The notes under the pieces: generated by a model
The model's input: the letters and a program-made list of their open reading frames with translations, nothing else
Database searches by the model: none
Told to the model about the DNA's origin: nothing
Shown here: positions 1-9,954 of the stretch, in pieces
Position numbering within the stretch: position 1 is the first letter of the stretch
Layout of the letters: each line of letters starts with the position of its first letter
Translations under genes and position numbers: made by a program
NCBI RefSeq assembly: GCF_003268005.1
Contig: NZ_CP014213.1
Span: forward strand, 2,377,501 to 2,441,500
Length of the DNA stretch: 64,000 nt
Origin: Methanosphaera sp. BMS
GTDB taxonomy: Archaea; Methanobacteriota; Methanobacteria; Methanobacteriales; Methanobacteriaceae
Direction: 5' to 3'

Positions 1-1570
1 ATTTCTGGTTGAATATGGCAGAACCCGTGTCTCCTATGTTTTTTGTAAAGTTACAGTTTGTAATGGTGTTTGATATTCCACTATCACATCTAAGATATAC
101 TGACCTGTTTGTATTGTATGTTATAACTGAATCCTTAAGCATCAGCTGGTTCTTGTTTGTAACATATACTGCAGCTCCATGAACTTTGGCAGTATTTGAT
201 ATGAACGTGGATGAATCTATGCTCGTTGTTTTCACTATGTTTGATGTACTGCTTATGGCAGCACCATTTGTGGCCCGGTTATTTTCAAATTTTGAATCGG
301 ACATTTTTAATTCATAGCTACTGTATACTCCTCCCCCTTCATTCGTTGCACTATTTGAATCAAAGGTTGATGAAGTAATTGTTGTCGTGTTTTTGACTGC
401 TATGGCTCCACCATCATCTGCACGATTGCCTTTGAATTTGGAATTGCTTATCGTCGTTGTTCCGCTTGAGTATATCGCCGCTCCATAGTTTGTAGCGGTA
501 TTCTTTTCAAAGTAAGTGTTTTTGACTTGTAATGGTGATTTAATGTCGTATATTCCGGCTCCATGAACTGCTCTATTGTCAGAAAATAGACATGAGTCTA
601 TGATTGAATTCTTTGCTGATTCTTCTATCAATATGCTTGAATTTATGTTGCTTGTAAAGTTACATGATAGTAGATTCATGTATGACGTTGAGTATATTGC
701 TGCAAATTCCGTTGCCTTATTTGATGCAAATACGCATTTATTTGCCTCAAGTGAGTTAAGGTTATAAATACATGAAGCGTATTTGGCGGTGTTGATCATA
801 AACAACGATTTGAACATGTATAATGTTCCCTTGTTGTATATTGCACCACCATTTCTTGCTTCATTGGAGTACATTCGTACGTGTTTCATGCTCAAATAAC
901 CCTTGTTGTATATTGCACCACCGTTTTCATCAAAAGCATTTTTAAGGGTTATCGTTTTTATGCTGACTCGTGCTCTTGTTGCTATCGTGAATAGGTGCCT
1001 GTTTTGGGCATTTATTATGGTAGTTTTAGGGTTTTCTCCCATTATTGTAATGTTCTTGTCTATTAGAATTCCGTGTTCGTAGTATGTTCCGCTTAATACA
1101 TATATTGTATCATAGTTTTTTGCTATTTTAAGTGCATTTTTAATGCTTTTCAATGGGCTGTTTTTTGTTCCACTGTTGTTGTCACTGCCTTTTAAGCTAA
1201 CGTATATTACTTTATTGGCGGTTGCCGTTTTAAGGTTGCTTTCAGAATTAACTATCTTGACGGCAGTGTTGGTGTTGTCTGTATTTTGTATTGTTGCATT
1301 GTCTGTGTAGTGTGTGCTGTCTTCTTTTTGATTGTTCTGGTTGATATTATTCTTGTTTTCTATGTTATCGTTCGTGTTGATATTGATGTCATTATCTACT
1401 TTCATATTGTTAACAGTATTATCTGTTGTAATTGAATCTTCATTTGATATTATTGTACTTTCTTGTGTTAACGTAGCATTATCTGTTGCAGAAATACAAG
1501 TTAAACATATTAATATTGAAAGGACAAATAGTATCGGAAATATTTTCTTAAATAATTTTCTTTCTAAAAT
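1..1570 (-). CDS. Adhesin-like beta-helix surface protein (C-terminus beyond window)
   Basis: This is the N-terminal part of a secreted adhesin-like protein that runs off the left edge of the window. A signal peptide is visible: a basic start (LERKLFKK) followed by a hydrophobic core ending near CISA. A low-complexity Asn/Asp/Thr-rich linker follows, then many short Asn/Ser-rich repeats of the type 'GGAIYNKG' and 'NSKFKGNRADDGGAI', typical of polymorphic-outer-membrane-protein-like right-handed parallel beta-helices. Such proteins are probably attached to or released from the pseudomurein wall. There is no ATG, GTG or TTG before the signal peptide. The frame is closed upstream by TAA, and the only codon well placed after the GGAAGGTG ribosome-binding site is ATT at 1568-1570. 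The product class is secure; the start is inferred. Confidence 0.85.
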   Translation of the reverse strand, partial: MLERKLFKKIFPILFVLSILICLTCISATDNATLTQESTIISNEDSITTDNTVNNMKVDNDININTNDNIENKNNINQNNQKEDSTHYTDNATIQNTDNTNTAVKIVNSESNLKTATANKVIYVSLKGSDNNSGTKNSPLKSIKNALKIAKNYDTIYVLSGTYYEHGILIDKNITIMGENPKTTIINAQNRHLFTIATRARVSIKTITLKNAFDENGGAIYNKGYLSMKHVRMYSNEARNGGAIYNKGTLYMFKSLFMINTAKYASCIYNLNSLEANKCVFASNKATEFAAIYSTSYMNLLSCNFTSNINSSILIEESAKNSIIDSCLFSDNRAVHGAGIYDIKSPLQVKNTYFEKNTATNYGAAIYSSGTTTISNSKFKGNRADDGGAIAVKNTTTITSSTFDSNSATNEGGGVYSSYELKMSDSKFENNRATNGAAISSTSNIVKTTSIDSSTFISNTAKVHGAAVYVTNKNQLMLKDSVITYNTNRSVYLRCDSGISNTITNCNFTKNIGDTGSAIFNQK

Positions 1571-1746
1571 AAATTACACCTTCCTTATTAAATATTAAGT
1601 AGTAGTACTTAAATATTTAACGGATAATATCTTCAAAAAAATAGCTTTTTAATCCAAAACATATGTTATAATATAAAAATAAGGCAATTAAACTGTCAAT
1701 GTGATAAATAAAATATGTTTTAACAAAAAAAATTAGGAAAAGGGAT

Positions 1747-2682
1747 TTAATTTCTTATTATGATAAACATCATGTATACTATGAAAATTGCAAGTAATAT
1801 GATACCATCTTTTTTATTAAAGTCCTGCTTATCATATGCCAATACATAGGATATTCCAAGAAGCACTATCATAACAACCGTGTCAACTAGCATTACCTGG
1901 GTTGTTTGGATAGGACTTATCACATTGGTTAAACCAAGTATAAACAAAATATTAAATATGCTGCTTCCGATAGCATTTCCTAATGCAATATCCTGTTTTT
2001 TATTAAGTGCCGCAGTAATGCTGGTAATCAGCTCCGGTAATGATGTACCGATAGATACAATGGTAAGACCGACGAGCGTTTCACTCATACCCAAACCAAG
2101 TGCTATGTCCTTAGCAGAATTTACCACTAAATCTCCACCTACAACAATGGCAATCAATCCACAAATGATATAAATTCCAATGATTGGTGAAGATAATTTG
2201 GACTGTTCAACAGCCATGTTTGACTTGTCTTTTCTGGCCTTAATGATAAGCCATGAAATGTATGATATGATGATAACTAGGAATATTATCCCTTCGATAC
2301 GACTAATCTGATTTCCCGTAATTATGAATATCAACAGGAGAACACAGCTAATCAGAAGTAATGGAAAATCAATCTTAAGACTTTCCTCTTCAATGCTTAT
2401 CTTATATAAGACCGCAGTTGCTCCCACAACAACAAGCATGTTGAATATATTACTACCGATAACGTTACTTACGGCAATGGCATTACTGCCGGTAAGGGCT
2501 GAAGCTACGCTTACTGCAGCCTCAGGTGCACTGGTACCGAATGCCACTATCGTAAGTCCGATAATCATTGAGGGAATTTTCAACTTATTGGCCAGGTCGC
2601 TTGATCCTTCAACAAAGAAGTCCGCACCCTTAATAAGAAGAACAAAACCTACAACCAATAATATTATGCTCAGTATGTTCAT
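1747..2682 (-). CDS. Calcium/sodium antiporter, CaCA family (YrbG-like)
   Basis: This 311-residue membrane protein has the internal two-fold repeat of the cation/Ca2+ exchanger superfamily. The first alpha repeat (about residues 49-81) contains GTSAPE and GSNIFN, and the second (about 210-245) contains GTSLPE and GSSIFN. These supply the acidic and polar residues that coordinate Ca2+ and Na+ in the family. About ten hydrophobic segments surround them. It most likely exports Ca2+ in exchange for Na+ across the cytoplasmic membrane. The ATG has an AAGAGGA ribosome-binding site. It lies 52 bp downstream of the ornithine cyclodeaminase family gene on the same strand, so the two could share a transcript. 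Ion specificity cannot be read from the sequence. Confidence 0.9.
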   Translation of the reverse strand: MNILSIILLVVGFVLLIKGADFFVEGSSDLANKLKIPSMIIGLTIVAFGTSAPEAAVSVASALTGSNAIAVSNVIGSNIFNMLVVVGATAVLYKISIEEESLKIDFPLLLISCVLLLIFIITGNQISRIEGIIFLVIIISYISWLIIKARKDKSNMAVEQSKLSSPIIGIYIICGLIAIVVGGDLVVNSAKDIALGLGMSETLVGLTIVSIGTSLPELITSITAALNKKQDIALGNAIGSSIFNILFILGLTNVISPIQTTQVMLVDTVVMIVLLGISYVLAYDKQDFNKKDGIILLAIFIVYMMFIIIRN

Positions 2683-2734
2683 TTTACAATCCTCTTATTC
2701 GTATTTGATTATAAAGTTACGTTTATACGTGAAT

Positions 2735-3958
2735 TCATTCCTCAAGCTTATGCAATTCCTCATATAATATTGGCAGGAATGATCCAATATCTGTTACAAT
2801 GCTGATAACCTGTGCACTGCCACGGTCTGACAGTTTTGTAACGCTGGCATTGCTGATATCTACACATACACTTTTAATGCGTGCAGGTATCAGGTTACCT
2901 GTTGCCACGCTATGAAGAAGCGTTGCAATCATAATGACCATGTCCACATCCTGGATTTCTTCACGCATACGCTGCTGGGCAACCTGTGAATCGGTAATTA
3001 CATCTGGAAGAGGGCCATCATCACGAATGCTGCCTGCAAGAACATATGGTGCATTGTTTTTAACACATTCATACATCACACCGCTTGTAAGAATACCCTG
3101 TTCAACCGCATTCTTTATGCTGCCCGCCTTATTTATGGTATTGATTGCACATATATGATGTTTGTGTCCATGTGCTACAAGTTCACCAGTTTTGGTCTTC
3201 ACACCCAGACTTGTACCATACAATGCATTTTCAATGTCATGGGTAGCAAGAGCGTTACCTGCAAATAACTTATCAACGTAATGTTCCTTAATCAAATCGG
3301 CAAGTATCTGTGCACAACCTGTATGTATAACTGCAGGTCCGCCTACAACGACAATCTTACCTCCTTTGTCTTTAATTTCCTTCATCTGACTTGCAACATT
3401 GTGAATAATGCTTCTTGTAGGTTTTTCAGCTGAAGCCTCACTGTTCATGAATTCAAATGTATTCTTTCCACGTGATTTTTCCGGTGGTGATACTTTAACT
3501 CCTTTATGCCCAACAACTATCATTTCGCCTTTTTTAACATTGTTCAATGGTTTACAACAGGCCGTCTTGTTTTCTGTATCAACAACCAGTACACAATCCA
3601 TTTCAATATTGTCTATATTGATCCATCTGTTGTCATAATAGATTTTGGTATTATAATTAGTTGTTGAATAAAAGTTATCGGGTACGGTGGAGTCTTTTTG
3701 TGATGCAACAAGTTCAACCTCTTCCTCTTCAATTAACTGTGCACCTAAATCCGTTACCATGTCTAAAATTTTATCTAATTTTTTCTCATTTTCACATTCT
3801 ATTCTGATTCTAGCGGTACTGATATCATTGTTATGTTTACCAACATTCAATTCCTCTATCTCATAATCACCATCTTGGTCGATTATTGTATCCATTACCT
3901 TTTGAAGGGTAAAGGAATCGATGATATGTCCACTTAATCGTATTTTTTGAACAAACAT
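2735..3958 (-). CDS. Ornithine cyclodeaminase family protein (TIGR00300, LOR/SDH-like)
   Basis: The 407-residue protein has the two-part layout of the archaeal TIGR00300 family. The N-terminal domain (about 1-100, starting FVQKIRLSGHIID) resembles the C-terminal LOR/SDH region of plant lysine-ketoglutarate reductase/saccharopine dehydrogenase. A Rossmann-like NAD-binding part follows, with the glycine-rich VVVGGPAVIHTG near residues 203-214. A methanococcal member has been described as an archaeal ornithine cyclodeaminase making proline directly from ornithine with release of ammonia. That assignment is transferred by family and is not proven here. It is the upstream gene of a probable pair with the antiporter. 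A proC-like gene at 43938 raises the question of which route makes proline. Confidence 0.82.
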   Translation of the reverse strand: MFVQKIRLSGHIIDSFTLQKVMDTIIDQDGDYEIEELNVGKHNNDISTARIRIECENEKKLDKILDMVTDLGAQLIEEEEVELVASQKDSTVPDNFYSTTNYNTKIYYDNRWINIDNIEMDCVLVVDTENKTACCKPLNNVKKGEMIVVGHKGVKVSPPEKSRGKNTFEFMNSEASAEKPTRSIIHNVASQMKEIKDKGGKIVVVGGPAVIHTGCAQILADLIKEHYVDKLFAGNALATHDIENALYGTSLGVKTKTGELVAHGHKHHICAINTINKAGSIKNAVEQGILTSGVMYECVKNNAPYVLAGSIRDDGPLPDVITDSQVAQQRMREEIQDVDMVIMIATLLHSVATGNLIPARIKSVCVDISNASVTKLSDRGSAQVISIVTDIGSFLPILYEELHKLEE

Positions 3959-4150
3959 TTATTCAACGTCCCATTTATTTTATTATAATATGATTATTTT
4001 CATTTCATTTTGTTTTTACTTAATAATTATTATTTATTTAACTCTTAGTTAAAAATATTTATGGTATATTTTTCATAAATTACAATTTTTAAAAGAGTAG
4101 CTTACTGTATGAAGATATCTAAAATAAGGAAGGTGTGGAAGGGAGTATAT

Positions 4151-5164
4151 CTATAATATACCCATTGCTTTATTGGTTTTTAGGATAGATTTTTCACCAT
4201 CTTCTTCTAGTTCAAGCATTGCTCTTATACAATCAACGTTTTCAGGAACTACGTCAGATTCTTGGTGAACAGCTTGCATATAGAATAATTCTCCATCCAC
4301 TACATTAACTGATTCTTTCCATACTGGTATTTCATACATGTCTCCACGACTTCTACCAAGGTCTTTTGCAAATTCCATAATTTCTGCAGTAGATCCTAAT
4401 TTAAGACTAGCATCTATTGGCATTACACGATGTGCTTTTTCAAATTCATCAAGAACATCATCAGTTGTCACATCGCTTTCAAGTTCAACCATTATGTTAT
4501 GTGTGTGCATTAATGTTGTTGGAACGGCCAATGCCATAGTCATAACGTCCATGTCTTTGATGATTGTCTGTACATCCGGACCATGGTGGGAAGGAACTGT
4601 CGTTACAGGTTTAATGGCATTGATAGGTCCTTTTTTAGAATCGTTAGGGTCAGCAGCACGTCTTACCATTACTGCTCTAACCTTTTTTACTCCTGCAAGA
4701 TCATTTACAGGTTTAAGGGTACGGCATAACCCGGTAGTGTTACATGAAACTACACGAACATAATCCTTTCCTAAACTTTCCTCATAGTTTGATTCGGCAT
4801 TGAATGATGTACCGACAGGATCATGGTCTTCTCCACCTTCAAATATCGCTTTCAATCCTATCTTCTTATAGGTTTCTTCCATGTTTTGAATACCTACTCC
4901 ACCGGGAGTACAATCAACTACCAAATCTAATTTTTCAAACAGTTCATCAGCGGTACCGGCTACTTCAATTCCTGCTTCCTCAAATTGTTTTTCTCTGTCA
5001 GGAACACTTATGTATAAATCATATCCTTTTTCAACAGCGGCTTTAGCTTCATAGTCAGGAGTTCTTTTTGTCACTCCAGCAATTTTCATGTCATCTTGAA
5101 GGGTCACAGCATCTGCAACTCTTTTACCTATGGTTCCATATCCATTGATTCCTATATTCTTCAT
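4151..5164 (-). CDS. gap: Glyceraldehyde-3-phosphate dehydrogenase, archaeal type II
   Basis: This is the phosphorylating archaeal GAPDH of glycolysis and gluconeogenesis, using NAD(P). It opens with the nucleotide-binding [16 protein letters not shown], and the catalytic cysteine lies in SCNTTGLCR (Cys141 counted from the chosen start). The frame is open a further 17 codons upstream, but the ATG at 5162-5164 has a GAGGAGT ribosome-binding site seven bases ahead and starts exactly at the family's usual N-terminus. It therefore gives a 337-residue protein of normal length. Directly upstream lies an array of four 29-bp spaced ACAATGTTGT elements that may control it. In Methanothermobacter, as I recall, gap neighbours the topoisomerase VI genes. 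Here an adhesin and two small membrane proteins separate them. Confidence 0.95.
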   Translation of the reverse strand: MKNIGINGYGTIGKRVADAVTLQDDMKIAGVTKRTPDYEAKAAVEKGYDLYISVPDREKQFEEAGIEVAGTADELFEKLDLVVDCTPGGVGIQNMEETYKKIGLKAIFEGGEDHDPVGTSFNAESNYEESLGKDYVRVVSCNTTGLCRTLKPVNDLAGVKKVRAVMVRRAADPNDSKKGPINAIKPVTTVPSHHGPDVQTIIKDMDVMTMALAVPTTLMHTHNIMVELESDVTTDDVLDEFEKAHRVMPIDASLKLGSTAEIMEFAKDLGRSRGDMYEIPVWKESVNVVDGELFYMQAVHQESDVVPENVDCIRAMLELEEDGEKSILKTNKAMGIL

Positions 5165-5216
5165 AGTACTACTCCTCATATCACATGTGTATGATTTATA
5201 AATCTTAAAATTCAAT

Positions 5217-5331
5217 TTACAATGTTGTGTATTAAAATATTTAAGTTACAATGTTGTGTATTAAAATATTTAAGTTACAATGTTGTACATTAATACATTC
5301 AATATACAATATTATGAATTCAAATCTTAAG
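5217..5331. promoter_or_regulatory. 29-bp periodic repeat array upstream of gap (candidate operators)
   Basis: Two exact 29-bp tandem copies (5217-5245, 5246-5274) are followed by two diverged ones. Each carries the inverted motif ACAATGTTGT (ACAA-TG-TTGT) at 5219-5228, 5248-5257 and 5277-5286, with a decayed ACAATATTAT at 5306-5315. The four elements are exactly 29 bp apart, close to three helical turns, so they would lie on a similar face of the DNA. They start 53 bp upstream of the gap start codon. Binding by a regulator is inference. Confidence 0.7.
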
Positions 5332-5696
5332 TTATTCTAATATTATTATATATATAGTTTATGTTGTAATATATTTATGCTTATTAATAGGGATTTGATT
5401 CAATATACTTTGGTGTAAAATCTTCATCGAAATCTCAATAATAATGGGGATATGATGTTAAATTTTCTATTTTTCAGGTAAAATAAAGTTACCTCTTTAA
5501 TTTATATTTTTAAAGCGAATAATTCCTTTTTTCATATTCTTTTTGCAATGGTAATTTATGTTAGAAATTTTAATAATATTTGACAAATAGGATAGGGCAA
5601 TTCCTTTTTTCTAAAAAATAATTATGGAAGGTATCTTAATCTAATGGAAACATTATTCTTTAAAAATTAAAAAAAAAGAGTTTTGAAGGGGGAATA
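5332..5696. other. Intergenic stretch without recognisable gene
   Basis: This AT-rich region lies between the gap repeat array and the end of the C39 adhesin gene. I see no ORF with a ribosome-binding site and no RNA structure. It probably holds the 3' untranslated end of the adhesin transcript. Confidence 0.5.
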
Positions 5697-8030
5697 TTAT
5701 CCCGTATTAGGAATTCTCTCGGAGGTATTTGATTTAATGTATTTTGCTACGAAGTTGTTGTACATATTGTTTGTCTGATTTTTAACAGTAGCCGTTAAGT
5801 TGTAATTCAATTTCAGGATTAGACCGGAGGTATCGTAGTTGTTGAAACAGCTTTTCACATAGGATACGGTCAGCCAATTTGTTGGCATACCATGACTTCC
5901 CTCATTGTAGGAACCTGATGGATTTGCCACCAATACCCTTGATTTATCTTTACTTATGTCCAATATTGCAACGTAATGATTCCATGTGTGGAATATCAAT
6001 GCACATCCACCTTTTGACAGTTCATTCAATGCATTGTCAAATGTTGTATTGTAGTAAAATGTAGCGGACATGTTGTGCATTCTGGCAGCACTTGCAAGAC
6101 CGCTGGTTGATGAACCATCAGAATAGGTTGAACCTGCGTCAATGGATCCTCGATACTCTGAAAAGTAAGTCTTAAGCGTCTGACTGCACATGCTAAGGGA
6201 TGTCGGACCGCAGGTATATGACGTGTTTTGAATGTCCCTTACTTCCGAATATGTATATTCAACACCCCTGAGGTTTGCTGTTATCTCCGCAGGGTATGCT
6301 CCTCCATTGGATAATACAAGATTACGGTTTATGGCTTTTTCAATGACATTCCATTTTTCACGTCTCAACACATGATACAAGTCAGGTTCTGATTTTGTCT
6401 TAAATGCAACATATCTTGACATGAAATTATTCAGGTACATGCTGTAGCTATCTTGTACGGTTATTTCCTGATATTGCTCACGTGTAAGGGTATATGTGGC
6501 ATTTTCATCAGCCCACAAGTAATTTGTCATCAAGGAAATATTTGGCATTCCGTCAACATTTTCTATTATATTGTCCAAAGGATTTTTATTACCTTTGATT
6601 GCAGTATTTTCACTATTTAACTTGCTTTTATCCACTGTTTGAATTATCTTCGTATCAGTACTATTTCCATAAACTCCTGATATGTAATATGCATCAATTA
6701 TATGGCTGGAAGTATCATTTGGCATGGTATAATTGTATAATGCCTTTGAATTTACGATGCCTACCTTTTTGATTTGGTTATTGTCTATTTTAAAGAGTAC
6801 ATAACCGCTATTGATGTTGGTCTTATAGTACTTGGTATTGTTGAACGTTACATAAGCACGTAACTCTAATTTATTGGCGTTTTGTGTAGCTTGTGGTATG
6901 TCAAGCAGCAAGTTCACTATAGGTGTTTCATTCTTAACAGTTATGCTGACGGGTACTGCAGTTTTTGTATAACCAGGGGATATGAATTCTAACTTAAAGT
7001 CATGGTTTCCGGCACTCATCTTACCCAGATACAACTCTCTTTTTCCATTGATTAAAGAGTTTTCTCCAATCAGCTTATTGTTTTGATATAATCTGATTTT
7101 TCCTGTTTCAACGATATTTCCATATTCATCAGTAACGTTAACATTCAAGTAAACTATGTCATTTGTCGTTTTTATCAGATTGTTTGAGTTTATTATGGCT
7201 TCCTTAATGATTTGCTTCGATAAGTTGCTTCTTGAACCTTCAAATATTTCATTACCACTGTAAACAGCTTGGATTGTAATGTTGTTGGTCGTCCATGAAA
7301 GGGGTGTCGTGTAATTGAGTACAGCCGAACCGTTTCTAACCCGCACTTCTATTGCCGTATTGTTTGATTTGAGTGTGGCTCCATTGATTTTATATATGGC
7401 TTTTCCACCTGAGACCGGATTTCCCCTTTCATCAATAACCTCAGCCGTTAATTTTATGTTTTCTTGATATGCCAAATTATATGATTTGATGCTAACGGTG
7501 GTGTCTAACTTCATGCCATCCAATATTAGGGGATTGCTTCTACAACTATTATATTGGCTGGTTCCACTATAAACTGCCTCCAGACTGATGGTTTTATTCC
7601 ATGACTTCGGTATGGTATAGTTAAGTATTGCAGTGGAGTTAACCACTGGTGCATAACTTATTTGGCCGTTGTCTTTTATGGTTTCCTTATTTACCTTAAA
7701 CAATACCTTTCCTGCGTTAATGATGCCATCATTTTCATCCTTAACGCTTGCTTTAAGCTGTACGTTGTCTCCGATTTTGCCCGTGAAGTTTTCTACCTCA
7801 ATGTTGGTATTTGTTTTTGAATCGCCTTTAGCTGTCTTGTTTTTTACTTCTGTCTGTTCTATTTTATTGTTTTCGATATTTTTTTCGCTTACCTTAACAT
7901 TGTCAACGTCTTTTAATGTATCACTTAGATTATTTTGTGAATCATCATTAATGGCATTTACACTGGATAATCCCAGTATTAACGTAAATACTACTAAGAA
8001 AAATATCACATCTTTAATCTTGATATTCAA
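5697..8030 (-). CDS. Secreted Ig-like repeat protein with C-terminal C39-like cysteine peptidase
   Basis: The 777-residue protein starts with a signal peptide (IKDVIFFLVVFTLILGLSSVNA) and a polar linker. At least three Ig-like repeats of the kind found in methanogen adhesins follow; each has a 'GKVLFKVN ... VLNYT.P.SW' core ending near 'AVYSG'. The C-terminal 250 residues form a papain-fold domain with Cys607 in SYTCGPTSLSMC, His685 in NHYVAI and Asn703 in ANPSGS, as in peptidase C39 families. It probably acts outside the cell, cleaving peptides or cell-wall cross-links, but the substrate is unknown. The start is TTG at 8028-8030 with an AAAGGAG site upstream; no ATG precedes the signal peptide. 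The canonical pseudomurein endopeptidase (C71) signature was not recognised. Confidence 0.85.
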   Translation of the reverse strand: MNIKIKDVIFFLVVFTLILGLSSVNAINDDSQNNLSDTLKDVDNVKVSEKNIENNKIEQTEVKNKTAKGDSKTNTNIEVENFTGKIGDNVQLKASVKDENDGIINAGKVLFKVNKETIKDNGQISYAPVVNSTAILNYTIPKSWNKTISLEAVYSGTSQYNSCRSNPLILDGMKLDTTVSIKSYNLAYQENIKLTAEVIDERGNPVSGGKAIYKINGATLKSNNTAIEVRVRNGSAVLNYTTPLSWTTNNITIQAVYSGNEIFEGSRSNLSKQIIKEAIINSNNLIKTTNDIVYLNVNVTDEYGNIVETGKIRLYQNNKLIGENSLINGKRELYLGKMSAGNHDFKLEFISPGYTKTAVPVSITVKNETPIVNLLLDIPQATQNANKLELRAYVTFNNTKYYKTNINSGYVLFKIDNNQIKKVGIVNSKALYNYTMPNDTSSHIIDAYYISGVYGNSTDTKIIQTVDKSKLNSENTAIKGNKNPLDNIIENVDGMPNISLMTNYLWADENATYTLTREQYQEITVQDSYSMYLNNFMSRYVAFKTKSEPDLYHVLRREKWNVIEKAINRNLVLSNGGAYPAEITANLRGVEYTYSEVRDIQNTSYTCGPTSLSMCSQTLKTYFSEYRGSIDAGSTYSDGSSTSGLASAARMHNMSATFYYNTTFDNALNELSKGGCALIFHTWNHYVAILDISKDKSRVLVANPSGSYNEGSHGMPTNWLTVSYVKSCFNNYDTSGLILKLNYNLTATVKNQTNNMYNNFVAKYIKSNTSERIPNTG

Positions 8031-8076
8031 GTTATCAATCTCCTTTAATTTGATTTTAAAAAAAAATAGGCGGGGT

Positions 8077-8439
8077 TTATATATTTAATTCTTTTGATAT
8101 ATAATAACCGAGTACTCCACCGATAACTCCCACTAATGTATATATCACCAGATATAGCAGGGTACTTGTCAACATATACTGCACATATAATGGCCCATAA
8201 ATCATATATGTGAATGCTAATGTGAGTATTGTTACAACAAATGAAGCGATAAGTGAGGCTAATCCTCCAGCTACTGCTGATTCGCTTAGTGATTGGTTTT
8301 TAACTAAACCTATAATTATTCCTGTAAATAATATGTATGGAGTAATGCTGGATGAGCTTCCACTTATAAGGTAGGTTATTATTATTATAATGATTCCCAG
8401 TGGAACAATTTTTCCTTTGGTAACATTGTTAATGTCCAT
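8077..8439 (-). CDS. Small four-helix membrane protein (DUF5518-like)
   Basis: This protein of 120 residues has about four hydrophobic segments: residues near GKIVPLGIIIIIITYL, ITPYILFTGIIIGL, GGLASLIASFVVTI and YLVIYTLVGVIGGVLGYYI. Small membrane proteins of this type are common in methanogens and have no known function. The ATG at 8437-8439 follows a GGTGAT ribosome-binding site and comes just after the stop of the upstream paralogue (8444), which suggests translational coupling. An in-frame ATG nine codons earlier lies inside the neighbour and is less likely. It aligns along its full length with the gene at 8444-8812, so the pair arose by tandem duplication. Confidence 0.75.
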   Translation of the reverse strand: MDINNVTKGKIVPLGIIIIIITYLISGSSSSITPYILFTGIIIGLVKNQSLSESAVAGGLASLIASFVVTILTLAFTYMIYGPLYVQYMLTSTLLYLVIYTLVGVIGGVLGYYISKELNI

Positions 8440-8443
8440 AATA

Positions 8444-8812
8444 TCACCCTTTGTTTTTAATTTCATCTCTTATGTAGTAACCTATTGCAGCACCAATTAC
8501 TGTTATTACGACATAGAATATTAACAGAAACTTGGCCGATTGAATTACGGCTATTGCATACAATGGACTTTCCGTATAATACACTATGACTGTAGATATT
8601 GCAAAGGATATGAGTGATCCTATTAGTGATGCAATAAATGAATTAATCAATGCAATCCTTTTATCGTTACCCAGTATGATTCCCATCAATATGCCTACAA
8701 ATAGGAAGAATGGTATGATTGTGGATGAATCCGTACTTAGTAATGAAAAAATTACAATAATTATGATTGCAATGAGTATACTTTTTACTTTTATTATTTC
8801 ATTTATATTAAT
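8444..8812 (-). CDS. Small four-helix membrane protein, paralogue with ATT start
   Basis: From the first ATG (8684-8686) this would be a truncated protein of about 80 residues. The open frame continues upstream to ATT at 8810-8812, five bases after a GAGGGG ribosome-binding site. The extension restores full alignment with the neighbouring paralogue: 'NINEIIKVKSILIAIIII' here against 'DINNVTKGKIVPLGIIII' there, then 'TIIPFFLFVGILMGIIL' against 'SITPYILFTGIIIGLV'. No ATG, GTG or TTG start exists in the extension. The product is a 122-residue protein with about four membrane helices and unknown function. The paralogue alignment makes the long form convincing; ATT as initiator is inferred. Confidence 0.72.
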   Translation of the reverse strand: MNINEIIKVKSILIAIIIIVIFSLLSTDSSTIIPFFLFVGILMGIILGNDKRIALINSFIASLIGSLISFAISTVIVYYTESPLYAIAVIQSAKFLLIFYVVITVIGAAIGYYIRDEIKNKG

Positions 8813-8865
8813 ATTATCCCCTCATAAAAAAAAATTTATAAAAAAAGATAATAATCAGTTTTTAT

Positions 8866-9939
<1,074 letters not shown>

Positions 9940-9954
9940 TTTATCTTTACCTCC

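Noticed and set aside
4338-4763. Long open frame opposite gap
   Set aside because: It is antisense to a secure GAPDH gene, without ribosome-binding site or recognisable motif.
5697-8030. Idea that this is a C71 pseudomurein endoisopeptidase (PeiW/PeiP-like)
   Set aside because: The Cys-His-Asn arrangement and CGPTS motif fit C39-like peptidases, and no pseudomurein-binding repeats were recognised.
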